Shown piece after piece: positions 8,988 to 16,471 of a stretch of DNA of 64,000 nucleotides. Both the position numbers and the translations under genes were made by a program. A model generated the notes under the pieces. That model was not told the DNA's origin. It saw only the letters and a program-made list of their open reading frames with translations, and did not search any database. Position 1 is the first letter of the stretch; each line of letters begins with the position of its first letter. This DNA is from Candidatus Pseudobacter hemicellulosilyticus (GTDB lineage: Bacteria > Bacteroidota > Bacteroidia > Chitinophagales > Chitinophagaceae). The stretch is from contig CP119311.1 in NCBI GenBank assembly GCA_029202545.1, forward strand, positions 372,001-436,000, given 5' to 3'.

Positions 8988-9023
8988 TGCGTCCGAATCG
9001 CAAATTTTAGCTTTGTACATTTG
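8988..9023 (+). promoter_or_regulatory. Promoter with TGCG-N7-CGCA palindrome, copy 1
   Basis: The box TACATTTG at 9016-9023 fits the Bacteroidota -7 consensus TAnnTTTG. Upstream, 8988-9011 is identical over 24 nt to 11021-11044 and contains TGCG-N7-CGCA. The distance from the palindrome to the -7 box is 28 nt in both copies, so the palindrome sits where the -33 element would be. No TTTG -33 box is present, which suggests activation by a regulator or an alternative sigma factor. Confidence 0.6.
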
Positions 9024-9310
9024 TTAGATCAGTCGCAGGATTGGTTTTATAAAAAAGATAAATTCGTTGCTTCATGAGGTCGGTGATACGGGATTTTAGG
9101 ATGCAACATTTGCCGGGCGGCCTTTAAGAGGGGGCTACCCGGTAGGATCAAAACCGGATATCATAGGTCCTTTGGATCATGAAGGGTTGCTCCTCCTGGG
9201 CCTATGGCCCTCGACCCTCGGCAACCCTTTCATCAGCAAAACGTTTCACTAATATACACGGGCACCGGGTTTTCACAGAAGACAGGTTTACTTTGCCGGT
9301 GCCCTTTTTT
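9024..9310 (+). ncRNA. Structured RNA leader, copy 1
   Basis: About 290 nt between promoter copy 1 and a strong terminator, with an equivalent at 11057-11346. Stem P1: 9113-9117 CCGGG with 9138-9142 CCCGG, closing a loop with TTTAAGAGGGGGCTA that is kept in both copies. Then TCAAAACCGGA (9148-9158). Stem P2: AAGGGTTGC 9182-9190 with GCAACCCTT 9221-9229, holding an inner GGGCC/GGCCC hairpin. Then AGCAAAACGTTTC (9235-9247) and the terminator. P1 and P2 carry compensatory changes between copies, which is direct evidence for RNA folding. No open frame is conserved. It may be a cis leader for the 9485 gene or a free small RNA. Confidence 0.65.
9260..9310 (+). terminator. Intrinsic terminator of RNA copy 1
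   Basis: A perfect 9-bp stem GGGCACCGG (9260-9268) with CCGGTGCCC (9296-9304), followed by six T. The 27-nt loop is long. It lies about 175 bp before the next start codon, so it either ends a small RNA or attenuates the 9485 gene. Confidence 0.75.
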
Positions 9311-9484
9311 GATCCGACCTACCTTTAACCCAAAACCATCGGATCAATGAACAACCTAACCACACAATTGCAGCTGCACGAATGCACGCTTTTTTCTCCC
9401 TGATGGCGCAGTATTGGTACAATAGCTTCCAGGACAAAGGCGCCGGATACGACGCGCTAAATTAGCTTACCCAAATACCTCGCC

Positions 9485-9859
9485 ATGTCAATCTCCATAA
9501 ACCTACGGCCCTGGGCTTTAATTGCAATTCCTGCGATTATCGTTCTGCTGGCGTCCCAGCCAGGCTTATCACACCTGGAAAACAAAGACGCTTATACCTG
9601 CCGCGCTGGTCTGGATTTTTCGACAGCGACCTTCACACCTTCGACTGGCACACAGCTCACGATTACCGAAAACCAACCGTGCCCATCCATAAAGACATAT
9701 TGTGCCGCCAATGGCTATGTGGCAACGACCATACCCAACGATATAAGCTGTGCAGGGGCAAATACGCTGGTTTGTTGCATTCGGATCATTCGTAATGATC
9801 CATCCTGCTTCATTCCCAACTTTCCACATAAAGTAGATATATTCTGTAAACCAAGATAA
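9485..9859 (+). CDS. Small secreted 8-Cys protein, copy 1
   Basis: 124 aa with an N-terminal hydrophobic signal (LIAIPAIIVLLASQ, about 12-25), then a mature part of about 95 residues. Eight cysteines occur in the order YTC, PCP, TYC, SC, a CCIR pair, SC and FCKP. All four family members (9485, 10082, 10464, 12267) keep all eight positions. Even number and secretion point to four disulfides. Its leader region holds RNA copy 1. The redox-type neighbours (MauE-like, TlpA) suggest that disulfide formation or reduction matters. I do not recognise a named family; the small Bacteroidota DUF6520-type proteins might be distant kin. Confidence 0.7.
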   Translation: MSISINLRPWALIAIPAIIVLLASQPGLSHLENKDAYTCRAGLDFSTATFTPSTGTQLTITENQPCPSIKTYCAANGYVATTIPNDISCAGANTLVCCIRIIRNDPSCFIPNFPHKVDIFCKPR

Positions 9860-10081
9860 TCATATCATAATTTAAGCTATTGCCATCAGTAATCGGTCAT
9901 TTACATCGACGTCGTAAATGAAAGATACCAATAGTATGATCCTTAATAGGACTCAGACACATGCCTTTTATTCGAAAAGCAGCCTGGATTCCAACAAACA
10001 TGTAACGGGATAACTTGATAATCCGATCCATTTAAGCCCAACACCTTTACATCAAAACACTTAACCAGTAAACCACTGAAT

Positions 10082-10459
10082 ATGAAAAAAAACATCCATC
10101 GCCTATCGGCATCAATTCTTTTGGTAAGCATCATAATGACGGGCGCCACCAGACCTGAACTTATCGAAAAGATAATTCCAAAAGACGCTTACACCTGCCA
10201 GCCAGGCGTTGATTATTCCTCCTTAACCTTTACGCCTTCAGGTGGGAGTGCGCTTACTTTTTCCGAGAACAATACCTGCCCCTCGACAAAAACTTACTGC
10301 GCATCTTTAATATTAGGTGCATTAATCAATACCGTCCGACCTTGTTTCGGCGCGGGAGACGTAATCTGTTGCATTCGTGCAGTACGTGATCCCGAATTGT
10401 GTCCAACTTTTTTGTTTCCTTACAGGATCGAAATAATTTGTAAACCCCAAGAAGCATAA
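10082..10459 (+). CDS. Small secreted 8-Cys protein, copy 2
   Basis: 125 aa with a typical signal peptide (KKNIHRLSASILLVSIIMTG) and probable cleavage before ATRPELIEKI. The propeptide-like TRPELIEKIIP segment is nearly the same as TRPEVIEKIAP in the copy at 12267. Mature part: DAYTC, then CPSTKTYC, a CCIRA pair and IICKP, giving eight Cys. The next copy follows after 4 bp, so these two are cotranscribed. Exported, function unknown. Confidence 0.7.
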   Translation: MKKNIHRLSASILLVSIIMTGATRPELIEKIIPKDAYTCQPGVDYSSLTFTPSGGSALTFSENNTCPSTKTYCASLILGALINTVRPCFGAGDVICCIRAVRDPELCPTFLFPYRIEIICKPQEA

Positions 10460-10463
10460 ACTC

Positions 10464-10838
10464 ATGAAATATTCAAACATGTTATTACCAATGCTTATTG
10501 GTGTTCTATCCATTGCGTATACGTATGCTACACGTGTCATGCCGATTGGAAAAGAAACAGTTAAGGACAACTACATCTGTTTAGCAGGTGTTGACTTTTC
10601 AAGTGTCACATTCTCGCCTGTAGGTGGCCCACAAACGACGATTTCTGCAGGACAGCCTTGCCCTACCAATAAACTGTATTGTGTAACCAATGGATATATA
10701 GCAACCGTGTTACCCACCAACGTCAATTGTACTGGAAACAACTCCGTAATCTGTTGTATCAGGATTCTACGAAATGATGGATTCTGTACCAATCCAATGT
10801 ATCCGCATAGACTGGAGATTTATTGTAAGCCTCAATAA
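10464..10838 (+). CDS. Small secreted 8-Cys protein, copy 3
   Basis: 124 aa with signal peptide (MLLPMLIGVLSIAYTYATR) and the eight family cysteines: DNYIC, CPTNKLYC, a lone NC, the CCIRI pair, FC and YCKP. The mature part is closest to copy 1 (both have VTNGYIAT/AANGYVAT and an IRN-D segment). It lies 4 bp after copy 2. The array thus grew by repeated tandem duplication, with sequence divergence but complete retention of cysteines. Confidence 0.7.
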   Translation: MKYSNMLLPMLIGVLSIAYTYATRVMPIGKETVKDNYICLAGVDFSSVTFSPVGGPQTTISAGQPCPTNKLYCVTNGYIATVLPTNVNCTGNNSVICCIRILRNDGFCTNPMYPHRLEIYCKPQ

Positions 10839-11020
10839 TAATATCCTGAGAACAATCTGGTTGAATATTTCTTTAGTACGCTGAGCTGATTTCACCTGCT
10901 TTCTACTTAATTGTCTGTTGTAGGAATCAACAGTGAACAAACTATTTTGCATGCCGATACTTTACCTTACACGATGACACAATATTTAAACCTCAGAAAA
11001 AATATGACAGATTTTAAAAT

Positions 11021-11056
11021 TGCGTCCGAATCGCAAATTTTAGCGCCGTATTTTTG
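11021..11056 (+). promoter_or_regulatory. Promoter with TGCG-N7-CGCA palindrome, copy 2
   Basis: The 24-nt block 11021-11044 is the same as 8988-9011. The -7-like box TATTTTTG is at 11049-11056, again 28 nt from the start of the palindrome. In this copy the palindrome extends further (AAAATTGCG on the left, CGCAAATTTT on the right, one unpaired base), which strengthens the view that it is an operator. Confidence 0.6.
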
Positions 11057-11346
11057 TTCTATCAATCGCAAGATTGTTCAAATAAAAGATAAACAGAACG
11101 GTTAATTGGCGTTCAGGATAAAATTGCTTAAGGACTAATTAACCAGGCAGTTTTTAAGAGGGGGCTACCTGGTCAAATTCAAAACCGGACTATATTGATC
11201 TTCGGGACCATAAAGAGTTGCTAATCCCTGGTTTTCGGTCTTCGACCATTAACAACCTCTTCAAAAGCAAAACGTTTCGATACGATAAAAGGGCACAGCT
11301 TGCTAACACGAGACAAGTGTCAATTTGCCGGAGCCCTATTTTTTAA
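11057..11346 (+). ncRNA. Structured RNA leader, copy 2
   Basis: Homologous to copy 1. Stem P1: ACCAGG 11142-11147 with CCTGGT 11168-11173, enclosing the same TTTAAGAGGGGGCTA loop. TCAAAACCGGA at 11179-11189. Stem P2: AAGAG-TTG 11213-11220 with CAAC-CTCTT 11253-11261 (one bulged C) around a GGTC-TTC-GACC hairpin. AGCAAAACGTTTC at 11266-11278. The terminal hairpin is weaker (GGGC with GCCC) but ends in ATTTTTT. It stops about 37 bp before the MauE-like gene, so here it looks like a cis-acting leader. Confidence 0.65.
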
Positions 11347-11382
11347 TCCCGCCTTACCATTACCATTTAAACCTTCCTATTG

Positions 11383-11889
11383 ATGGAAAAGTCAACCACA
11401 ACGATTCCAATGCCTATACGGCGCCGTATATTTACCCGCATCGGTACAACCTTCAAAAAGCGAAATACATACGTCGAAATCATCTGCTCGCTTTATATCA
11501 TTCTATTTATCTACACGGGGATTAATAAGATCCTGGATTACGAGAAGTTCAAATTTGAAATGGGCAGGAGTCCATTCATCGAAAATATGGCCGGGCTGAT
11601 TGCAGTGGCCTTGCCTGCAGGGGAGCTGATTATGGCCACCATGTCAATCATTCCCCGCACCAGGCTCCTGGGACTTTACCTATCCACGTTCACCATGGCG
11701 ATGTTTACTGGATACATTTGGCTGATGCTGACATATGCAAGTGACCTGCCTTGCAGCTGTGGGGGAGTGTTAGCAGCAATGAGCTGGAATGATCATCTAT
11801 ATTTTAATGCGGCCTTTACACTCCTTGGAATAGCAGGTATAATAATCTCCAACAATAAGAACGTACTCAACCCCATCCCTAAATCTTAA
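11383..11889 (+). CDS. MauE/DoxX-like redox membrane protein
   Basis: About 168 aa from the ATG at 11383 (a TTG one codon upstream could also serve). It has four hydrophobic segments and the cysteine motif LPCSCGG (about residues 125-131) typical of the MauE/DoxX group of membrane proteins in Bacteroidota. MauE proteins are needed for maturation of disulfide-rich methylamine dehydrogenase subunits, and the group is linked to VKOR/DsbB-type electron transfer. The neighbouring 8-Cys secreted proteins and TlpA thioredoxins make a role in periplasmic disulfide chemistry likely here. No methylamine dehydrogenase genes are present. Confidence 0.75.
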   Translation: MEKSTTTIPMPIRRRIFTRIGTTFKKRNTYVEIICSLYIILFIYTGINKILDYEKFKFEMGRSPFIENMAGLIAVALPAGELIMATMSIIPRTRLLGLYLSTFTMAMFTGYIWLMLTYASDLPCSCGGVLAAMSWNDHLYFNAAFTLLGIAGIIISNNKNVLNPIPKS

Positions 11890-12266
11890 TCATCAAACTT
11901 CGACAAATCGGCCATAAAAACAATCGTATTTCACGTTCTATCTGTTTTGTCACTTTTGCTATCTTGATGGATCATGCCAGCATCTTAATACTTTTTCCGT
12001 TGATCCATCGAGTAATATAAACGGATAGAAAGCCTACAAATAATTAAAACAATATTATCCTCACTTTGCCAGAAAATAACTAAACAAATCCGATCTGTTC
12101 ATTAAGCAAAACCTTTATAGTAAATGCCATTCAAACCGTAATAGTAAATTATTGAATCGACTTTTTTCTCTTAATGTACATTGAGCAGGTTAATGCAGCC
12201 GTACAACTGCGAAAATCCCATACCTGATAAAATGGGAATTACATTTAACAAAAAAATAAAACAAGT
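11890..12266. promoter_or_regulatory. AT-rich upstream region of 12267 gene
   Basis: About 375 bp without a gene. A possible promoter is TTG at 12152-12154 and TACATTG at 12177-12183, separated by 22 bp. Near 12215-12240 the sequence TCCCAT and ATGGGA could form a small hairpin just before the translation start. There is no third copy of the structured RNA here. Confidence 0.3.
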
Positions 12267-12653
12267 ATGAAAAGTATCAAATTTGGCTTTCTCGCAACTA
12301 TTGCAGTTATTGCAATAGCAGCCACAGCAGCAACTCGGCCCGAAGTAATCGAAAAAATTGCTCCCACGGACAATTACACTTGCCGACAAACCTTGGATTA
12401 CTCAAATATCAAATTTAATCATGCTGGGGGAACTAACGTCACAGTGACGACAAATCAAACTTGTCCAGGAACTACCACCTATTGCGCAGCAATAGATCCA
12501 ACAAGTCTAACCCCATTAGCCAGCTCCAAGGTCTGTGATGGCAGCAACAACTTTGTTTGCTGTATCCGTGTGCTCCCTACAGATGCAAGCTGTACCAATC
12601 CTCTTTATCCTGATAAAGTGGAAATCTTTTGCAAGCCGAATACCGCTCCATAA
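12267..12653 (+). CDS. Small secreted 8-Cys protein, copy 4
   Basis: 128 aa with a clear signal peptide (IKFGFLATIAVIAIAATAA) cleaved before or near TRPEVIEKIAP, followed by the conserved DNYTC, TCP, TYC, VC, a CCIRV pair, SC and FCKP. All eight cysteines are present. It is separated from the first three copies by the MauE-like gene and has its own terminator, so it is probably its own transcription unit. Closest to copy 2 at the N-terminus. Confidence 0.7.
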   Translation: MKSIKFGFLATIAVIAIAATAATRPEVIEKIAPTDNYTCRQTLDYSNIKFNHAGGTNVTVTTNQTCPGTTTYCAAIDPTSLTPLASSKVCDGSNNFVCCIRVLPTDASCTNPLYPDKVEIFCKPNTAP

Positions 12654-12660
12654 TTAAAAG

Positions 12661-12700
12661 CGGGCTATTGACAAGTTGTCGATAGCCCGTTTATTATTAT
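12661..12700 (+). terminator. Intrinsic terminator after copy 4
   Basis: Stem CGGGCTAT with ATAGCCCG (12661-12689), extended inside by GACAA/TTGTC, followed by TTTATTATT. Ends the transcript of the fourth 8-Cys gene 16 bp before the next start codon. Confidence 0.75.
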
Positions 12701-12715
12701 TTGCAAATCTAACTT

Positions 12716-13762
12716 ATGTTTAAACAAAAATCTATCATCATCATCTCTATGCTGGCGTTGGCAGCACTATTTCTCACAACACTATTCTGGGGAGCGAAAC
12801 TACCAAATACCTATAAAAATGGATTTACAAGAATATTTTCTTCAAAGCCTATAACCGAAATAAATCGAACACAATCAAAAGAACCTTTTCTCAATATTTC
12901 AGGAGTAAACAACGGCCAAATCCATTTAACAGTCCCAAATCCAAATTGGGTAATTTCCATAGATACAAGTTTTAAAAAAATAGACACCGTTTATATAGGG
13001 ATACCACAAGAAAATGGCAAGGAAGTTAAGACGTTCACAACATACGTAGATTCTACATCTGTAAAAGTACTTGCCAATAACATATCTACTTTATTTTACG
13101 GGACGATCAACAAACCAACGTTACAACAAGTAAAACTCGAAACTTTGCCATTCACACGCTCAACAATTACCAACAACGCTATTATTGTCCGAGCCGTTGA
13201 TAGCACGTATAGGAATCAAGTGTTTCATAAAATTGACCTCAAATCAGGTCGCTTAATTCAAACAGAGAATATTTTCAAAATGAAAGATGATGGTGGGTTA
13301 GATTCAGATGGGATTCTAACATATGATCAATTCTCTCATAATATAGTATACATAAAAAACTATGAAAACAAATTTTACCTAATTGACACCAACTTAAATA
13401 TTCTGTCAACACATACGACAATTGACACTACATCCGCAGTTGAAAAATTTGGCAAAATAATCAAATCAAAAAATAATCAAATTGATATAAAGCCATCAAC
13501 GTCAAGAGTAATTGTAAATAACAAGTGTTCAATTTATAAGAACATATTATATATCCTTTCTGGTTTAAAAGCAGACAACGAAAATAATCACCAATTTAAA
13601 AACAATTCTGTTGTTGATAAATATTCGTTGCCTGATGGGCAATACATTGAAAGCTTTTACATTCCTAACATTCAAAATCAAAAATTAAAGGACTTTTATG
13701 TAGGTCAAGAAAAAATATTTGCATTATACAAAGACCAAATTGCAATTTACAAATTAAAGTAA
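12716..13762 (+). CDS. Exported hypothetical, possible beta-propeller
   Basis: 348 aa with one N-terminal hydrophobic helix (IIIISMLALAALFLTTLFWG, about 6-25), then a largely beta-type, Asn/Lys/Ile-rich extracytoplasmic part. Recurrent short strands with turns (for example SGRLIQTENIFKMKDDGG, NKFYLIDTNLNILSTH) suggest a propeller-like fold, but no repeat is clear enough to name. Genes of this kind are often seen beside MauE-like genes in Bacteroidota, from memory. The DNA is visibly more AT-rich than the flanks, like the genes that follow. Confidence 0.55.
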   Translation: MFKQKSIIIISMLALAALFLTTLFWGAKLPNTYKNGFTRIFSSKPITEINRTQSKEPFLNISGVNNGQIHLTVPNPNWVISIDTSFKKIDTVYIGIPQENGKEVKTFTTYVDSTSVKVLANNISTLFYGTINKPTLQQVKLETLPFTRSTITNNAIIVRAVDSTYRNQVFHKIDLKSGRLIQTENIFKMKDDGGLDSDGILTYDQFSHNIVYIKNYENKFYLIDTNLNILSTHTTIDTTSAVEKFGKIIKSKNNQIDIKPSTSRVIVNNKCSIYKNILYILSGLKADNENNHQFKNNSVVDKYSLPDGQYIESFYIPNIQNQKLKDFYVGQEKIFALYKDQIAIYKLK

Positions 13763-13949
13763 TTCAATAACTTAATAATACATACTGTATCATTAACAAA
13801 AGAACACAATATGCCTAAATGGAAATAAACACGAACCTAATACTTGCAACTGAAGCCCTTATTCTTTACGCCGATAAAAGTAAAAAAACGTATTAAGAAG
13901 TATATTTCGGTTAGTCGAATGCATTCATATGTACATTGACAATGAAAAG

Positions 13950-15041
13950 CTACAAGCTTTCCTTAACAAAGTCCCAAATAGCTTTGTTATCATTGAACCT
14001 GTTAACAATACGTCCCTCACTATCCAATAGAAAGTACGTCGGTAGTTTCTCTACGTTATATTTCATATTTGCACCATCGTTTGTATCTATAACGTTAATC
14101 CATGGCAAACTTTCTTTTAATACCGTGGACCTCCACGACGTTTCCATCTTATCTACGGAATAACCAATCACCATAACACCTTTTTCTCTAAATAGTGAAA
14201 AGTTTTTTTTCATTTCAGGAAACTCCGATCGACACGGACCGCACCAAGATGCCCAAAAATCTATTATTGTAAAATTATAAGAACCGACAAGCTTACTCAA
14301 TTTAACTAAATTACCATCAACAGAAGTCAATTCGAAATCGGGCATGACGGATCCAACTGCCAACAAACGTTCCGTATCCATTTTACTCTTCAAATCTTTT
14401 CCATATTTACCTGACAATGCCTTCCTCGATAGCGCGTTAAAATACCTAAATAATTCTTTTGACTCAGAAAAATACCTAAGTAATAGCCAGGGCGAAAGGT
14501 AAGAATCTGGATGATTTAGAATCCACATTATTCTATATCCCTGAAGCTCCCTTATTTGACTTTCAGCATATTCACTAATTACGATTTTTTTCCCAGTCGC
14601 ATTGCTCTCGTTCAAAAATCTATTCTTTACGCCTTCCAAAATTGCACTTTCCTCATTTACTACCTGAACATATTCATTATGCGTCGAAGAACCAATTATT
14701 TTGACCGCATCATTACCCGAACTTCCAAAATCGCACACAATATCAATCTTATCATTCTCAACGAAAACAGGAACAATCTTTTTAATACCTGATTCAGTAA
14801 CAATACCCAATAATAACATTTCACCTTCGAATGGCAATCTGCCCAGCATTTCAAAATGACTATCTACAGCTTTCGTGCTGCAAATCGTGTCGTTCTTCGT
14901 ATCCATTAGAAAAATAGTCGAACCGGTTTTCACCCCTTCAACAGATCCCGTTATTTTGAACCCAAATTCATAACCTTGACCGTAGATACCAAAAACAGAA
15001 ACAGCCAACAAATAAGACAATATGACAATTATTTTAAACAT
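13950..15041 (-). CDS. TlpA-family thiol-disulfide reductase
   Basis: 363 aa with an N-terminal signal peptide. A DUF4369-type domain spans about 25-125 and the AhpC/TSA-thioredoxin domain about 230-360 with the active site WCGPC (Cys267, Cys270) in FWASWCGPC and a YNVEKLPTYFLLD stretch carrying the cis-Pro. It would be exported, and TlpA proteins keep cysteines reduced in the envelope. It is the last gene of the SusC-SusD-TlpA-TlpA set, 6 bp behind the upstream one, and converges on the 12716 gene. Confidence 0.85.
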   Translation of the reverse strand: MFKIIVILSYLLAVSVFGIYGQGYEFGFKITGSVEGVKTGSTIFLMDTKNDTICSTKAVDSHFEMLGRLPFEGEMLLLGIVTESGIKKIVPVFVENDKIDIVCDFGSSGNDAVKIIGSSTHNEYVQVVNEESAILEGVKNRFLNESNATGKKIVISEYAESQIRELQGYRIMWILNHPDSYLSPWLLLRYFSESKELFRYFNALSRKALSGKYGKDLKSKMDTERLLAVGSVMPDFELTSVDGNLVKLSKLVGSYNFTIIDFWASWCGPCRSEFPEMKKNFSLFREKGVMVIGYSVDKMETSWRSTVLKESLPWINVIDTNDGANMKYNVEKLPTYFLLDSEGRIVNRFNDNKAIWDFVKESL

Positions 15042-15047
15042 GTTTTT

Positions 15048-16433
15048 TTACATTTTGCTGAGTAACCTATCATTTACTACTACAACATCTATTAATCGAG
15101 TTTCTTCAACCAAATCCATATCATACTTAGCAAGACCCTTTCGAACATCTTCAAGTTTGTTCAAATCACCATTAATCTCTAAATCCACCATAACACTATC
15201 GCCGAACTCAGTTTCGTCAATAATTGGCATTCCTTTATACCCTAACGCATATCGTAAAGCCGATGTGAACACACTTATTGGAGAATTTTCTATCTTAAAC
15301 ACCCCACTTTCATAAAAATAATTCAAAACAGTCTTTGATTGTGAGACGTACTTTTTCTTATTAGAAATTCTTTTAAGCACATAGCAAGGAACATATCTCT
15401 CTTGTATAGAAGCTGTAACAAACAGGTATCGTTGTAAATCTTCCAACATCGCTTGAGCAATTATAGTTCTGTTATTCCTTTCAGAATCTGACATTCTATC
15501 AGATGGCAATCTAATTTCGTAATAATAATAGTTTGAATCCATCCAAGTGGAAATATTCTCAGATCCAATGTGTGGCGGAACAAATTTATCAGGTCTCCGC
15601 ACATCCAATACGATCCTATCCGGATAAAACAAAAACATAGCCGAATCTCTGTACTTTGTTGACAGATTAATTAGGGCAGTTGACAATAATTGTATCCCAG
15701 TTCCAGAATACCTGTAACCCACAAGTTTGTAGTCTTGAGTTGAGTCTTTGATCCAGTTATCCCACCCCATCATAGCTAAATTCTTAGTCAAAATAGAACT
15801 CGCTAAAATATTCTGTAAAATCTTAGAGTTTTCTTCTTTGAGAATAGAACTTTTATTATTTAAATAAAAATCATTTGGATTAAGCTTGTTAAGCAAAGAC
15901 ACCTCTTTCCCTTCAAGATAGTTTCGTATCTGATCACCTGTCGTGCCTAAATAATTTGTCATACCTTTTACAACACCATCATTTCCTATCCACACATGAA
16001 ATGGCTCTCCTTCATGAGGAAAAAGAGTATTAAGTATTGTATCCCCAATTACTATTGGTAAATTAGTTTCATTAAGTATTTTAGAACGTGTATTTTGGGG
16101 AAACCCACGCTTCTTTAACAATTCTTTGCTATCTAAGGTGTTAACTAATAGTATCTGAATATCATTTCCAAATTCCTTCTGAAGTTTTTCCATCTTCGGA
16201 AAATTCGCAATACAAACACTACATCCAATATTCCAAAAATCAAGTATCAATAACTTGCCTTTAAATTCAGACATTAATACCTTATCTGTAGAAAAATTAA
16301 TAATATTCCTCAGTTCCAATTCTGGCACTTTCTCCCCAACTCTAATCCGAGAATAATCTTTTTGCGCTATGCAAACTAAAACAGTTAATAGAGCACATGA
16401 AAAGCAACTTATATACTTAAAAATAAAAACCAT
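15048..16433 (-). CDS. TlpA-like thioredoxin with DUF3738-like tail
   Basis: 461 aa with a signal peptide, then an N-terminal thioredoxin-like domain (about 30-175) carrying the active-site pair CSVC (Cys71, Cys74) in FWNIGCSVC. The C-terminal about 280 residues are different from ordinary TlpA. The end (GMPIIDETEFGDSVMVDLEI, then a stretch ending VVVVND) resembles the TIGR03435/DUF3738 pattern of soil-type bacteria. That assignment is tentative. It is cotranscribed with the 13950 gene (6-bp gap). Confidence 0.75.
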   Translation of the reverse strand: MVFIFKYISCFSCALLTVLVCIAQKDYSRIRVGEKVPELELRNIINFSTDKVLMSEFKGKLLILDFWNIGCSVCIANFPKMEKLQKEFGNDIQILLVNTLDSKELLKKRGFPQNTRSKILNETNLPIVIGDTILNTLFPHEGEPFHVWIGNDGVVKGMTNYLGTTGDQIRNYLEGKEVSLLNKLNPNDFYLNNKSSILKEENSKILQNILASSILTKNLAMMGWDNWIKDSTQDYKLVGYRYSGTGIQLLSTALINLSTKYRDSAMFLFYPDRIVLDVRRPDKFVPPHIGSENISTWMDSNYYYYEIRLPSDRMSDSERNNRTIIAQAMLEDLQRYLFVTASIQERYVPCYVLKRISNKKKYVSQSKTVLNYFYESGVFKIENSPISVFTSALRYALGYKGMPIIDETEFGDSVMVDLEINGDLNKLEDVRKGLAKYDMDLVEETRLIDVVVVNDRLLSKM

Positions 16434-16471
16434 ATGTATTCATTTTCTTATCCTAAATAATAAATAACCCG

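Noticed and set aside
9024..9310. Retron or group II intron explanation for the repeated structured RNA
   Set aside because: No reverse transcriptase gene is anywhere in the window and no intron boundary motifs were seen.
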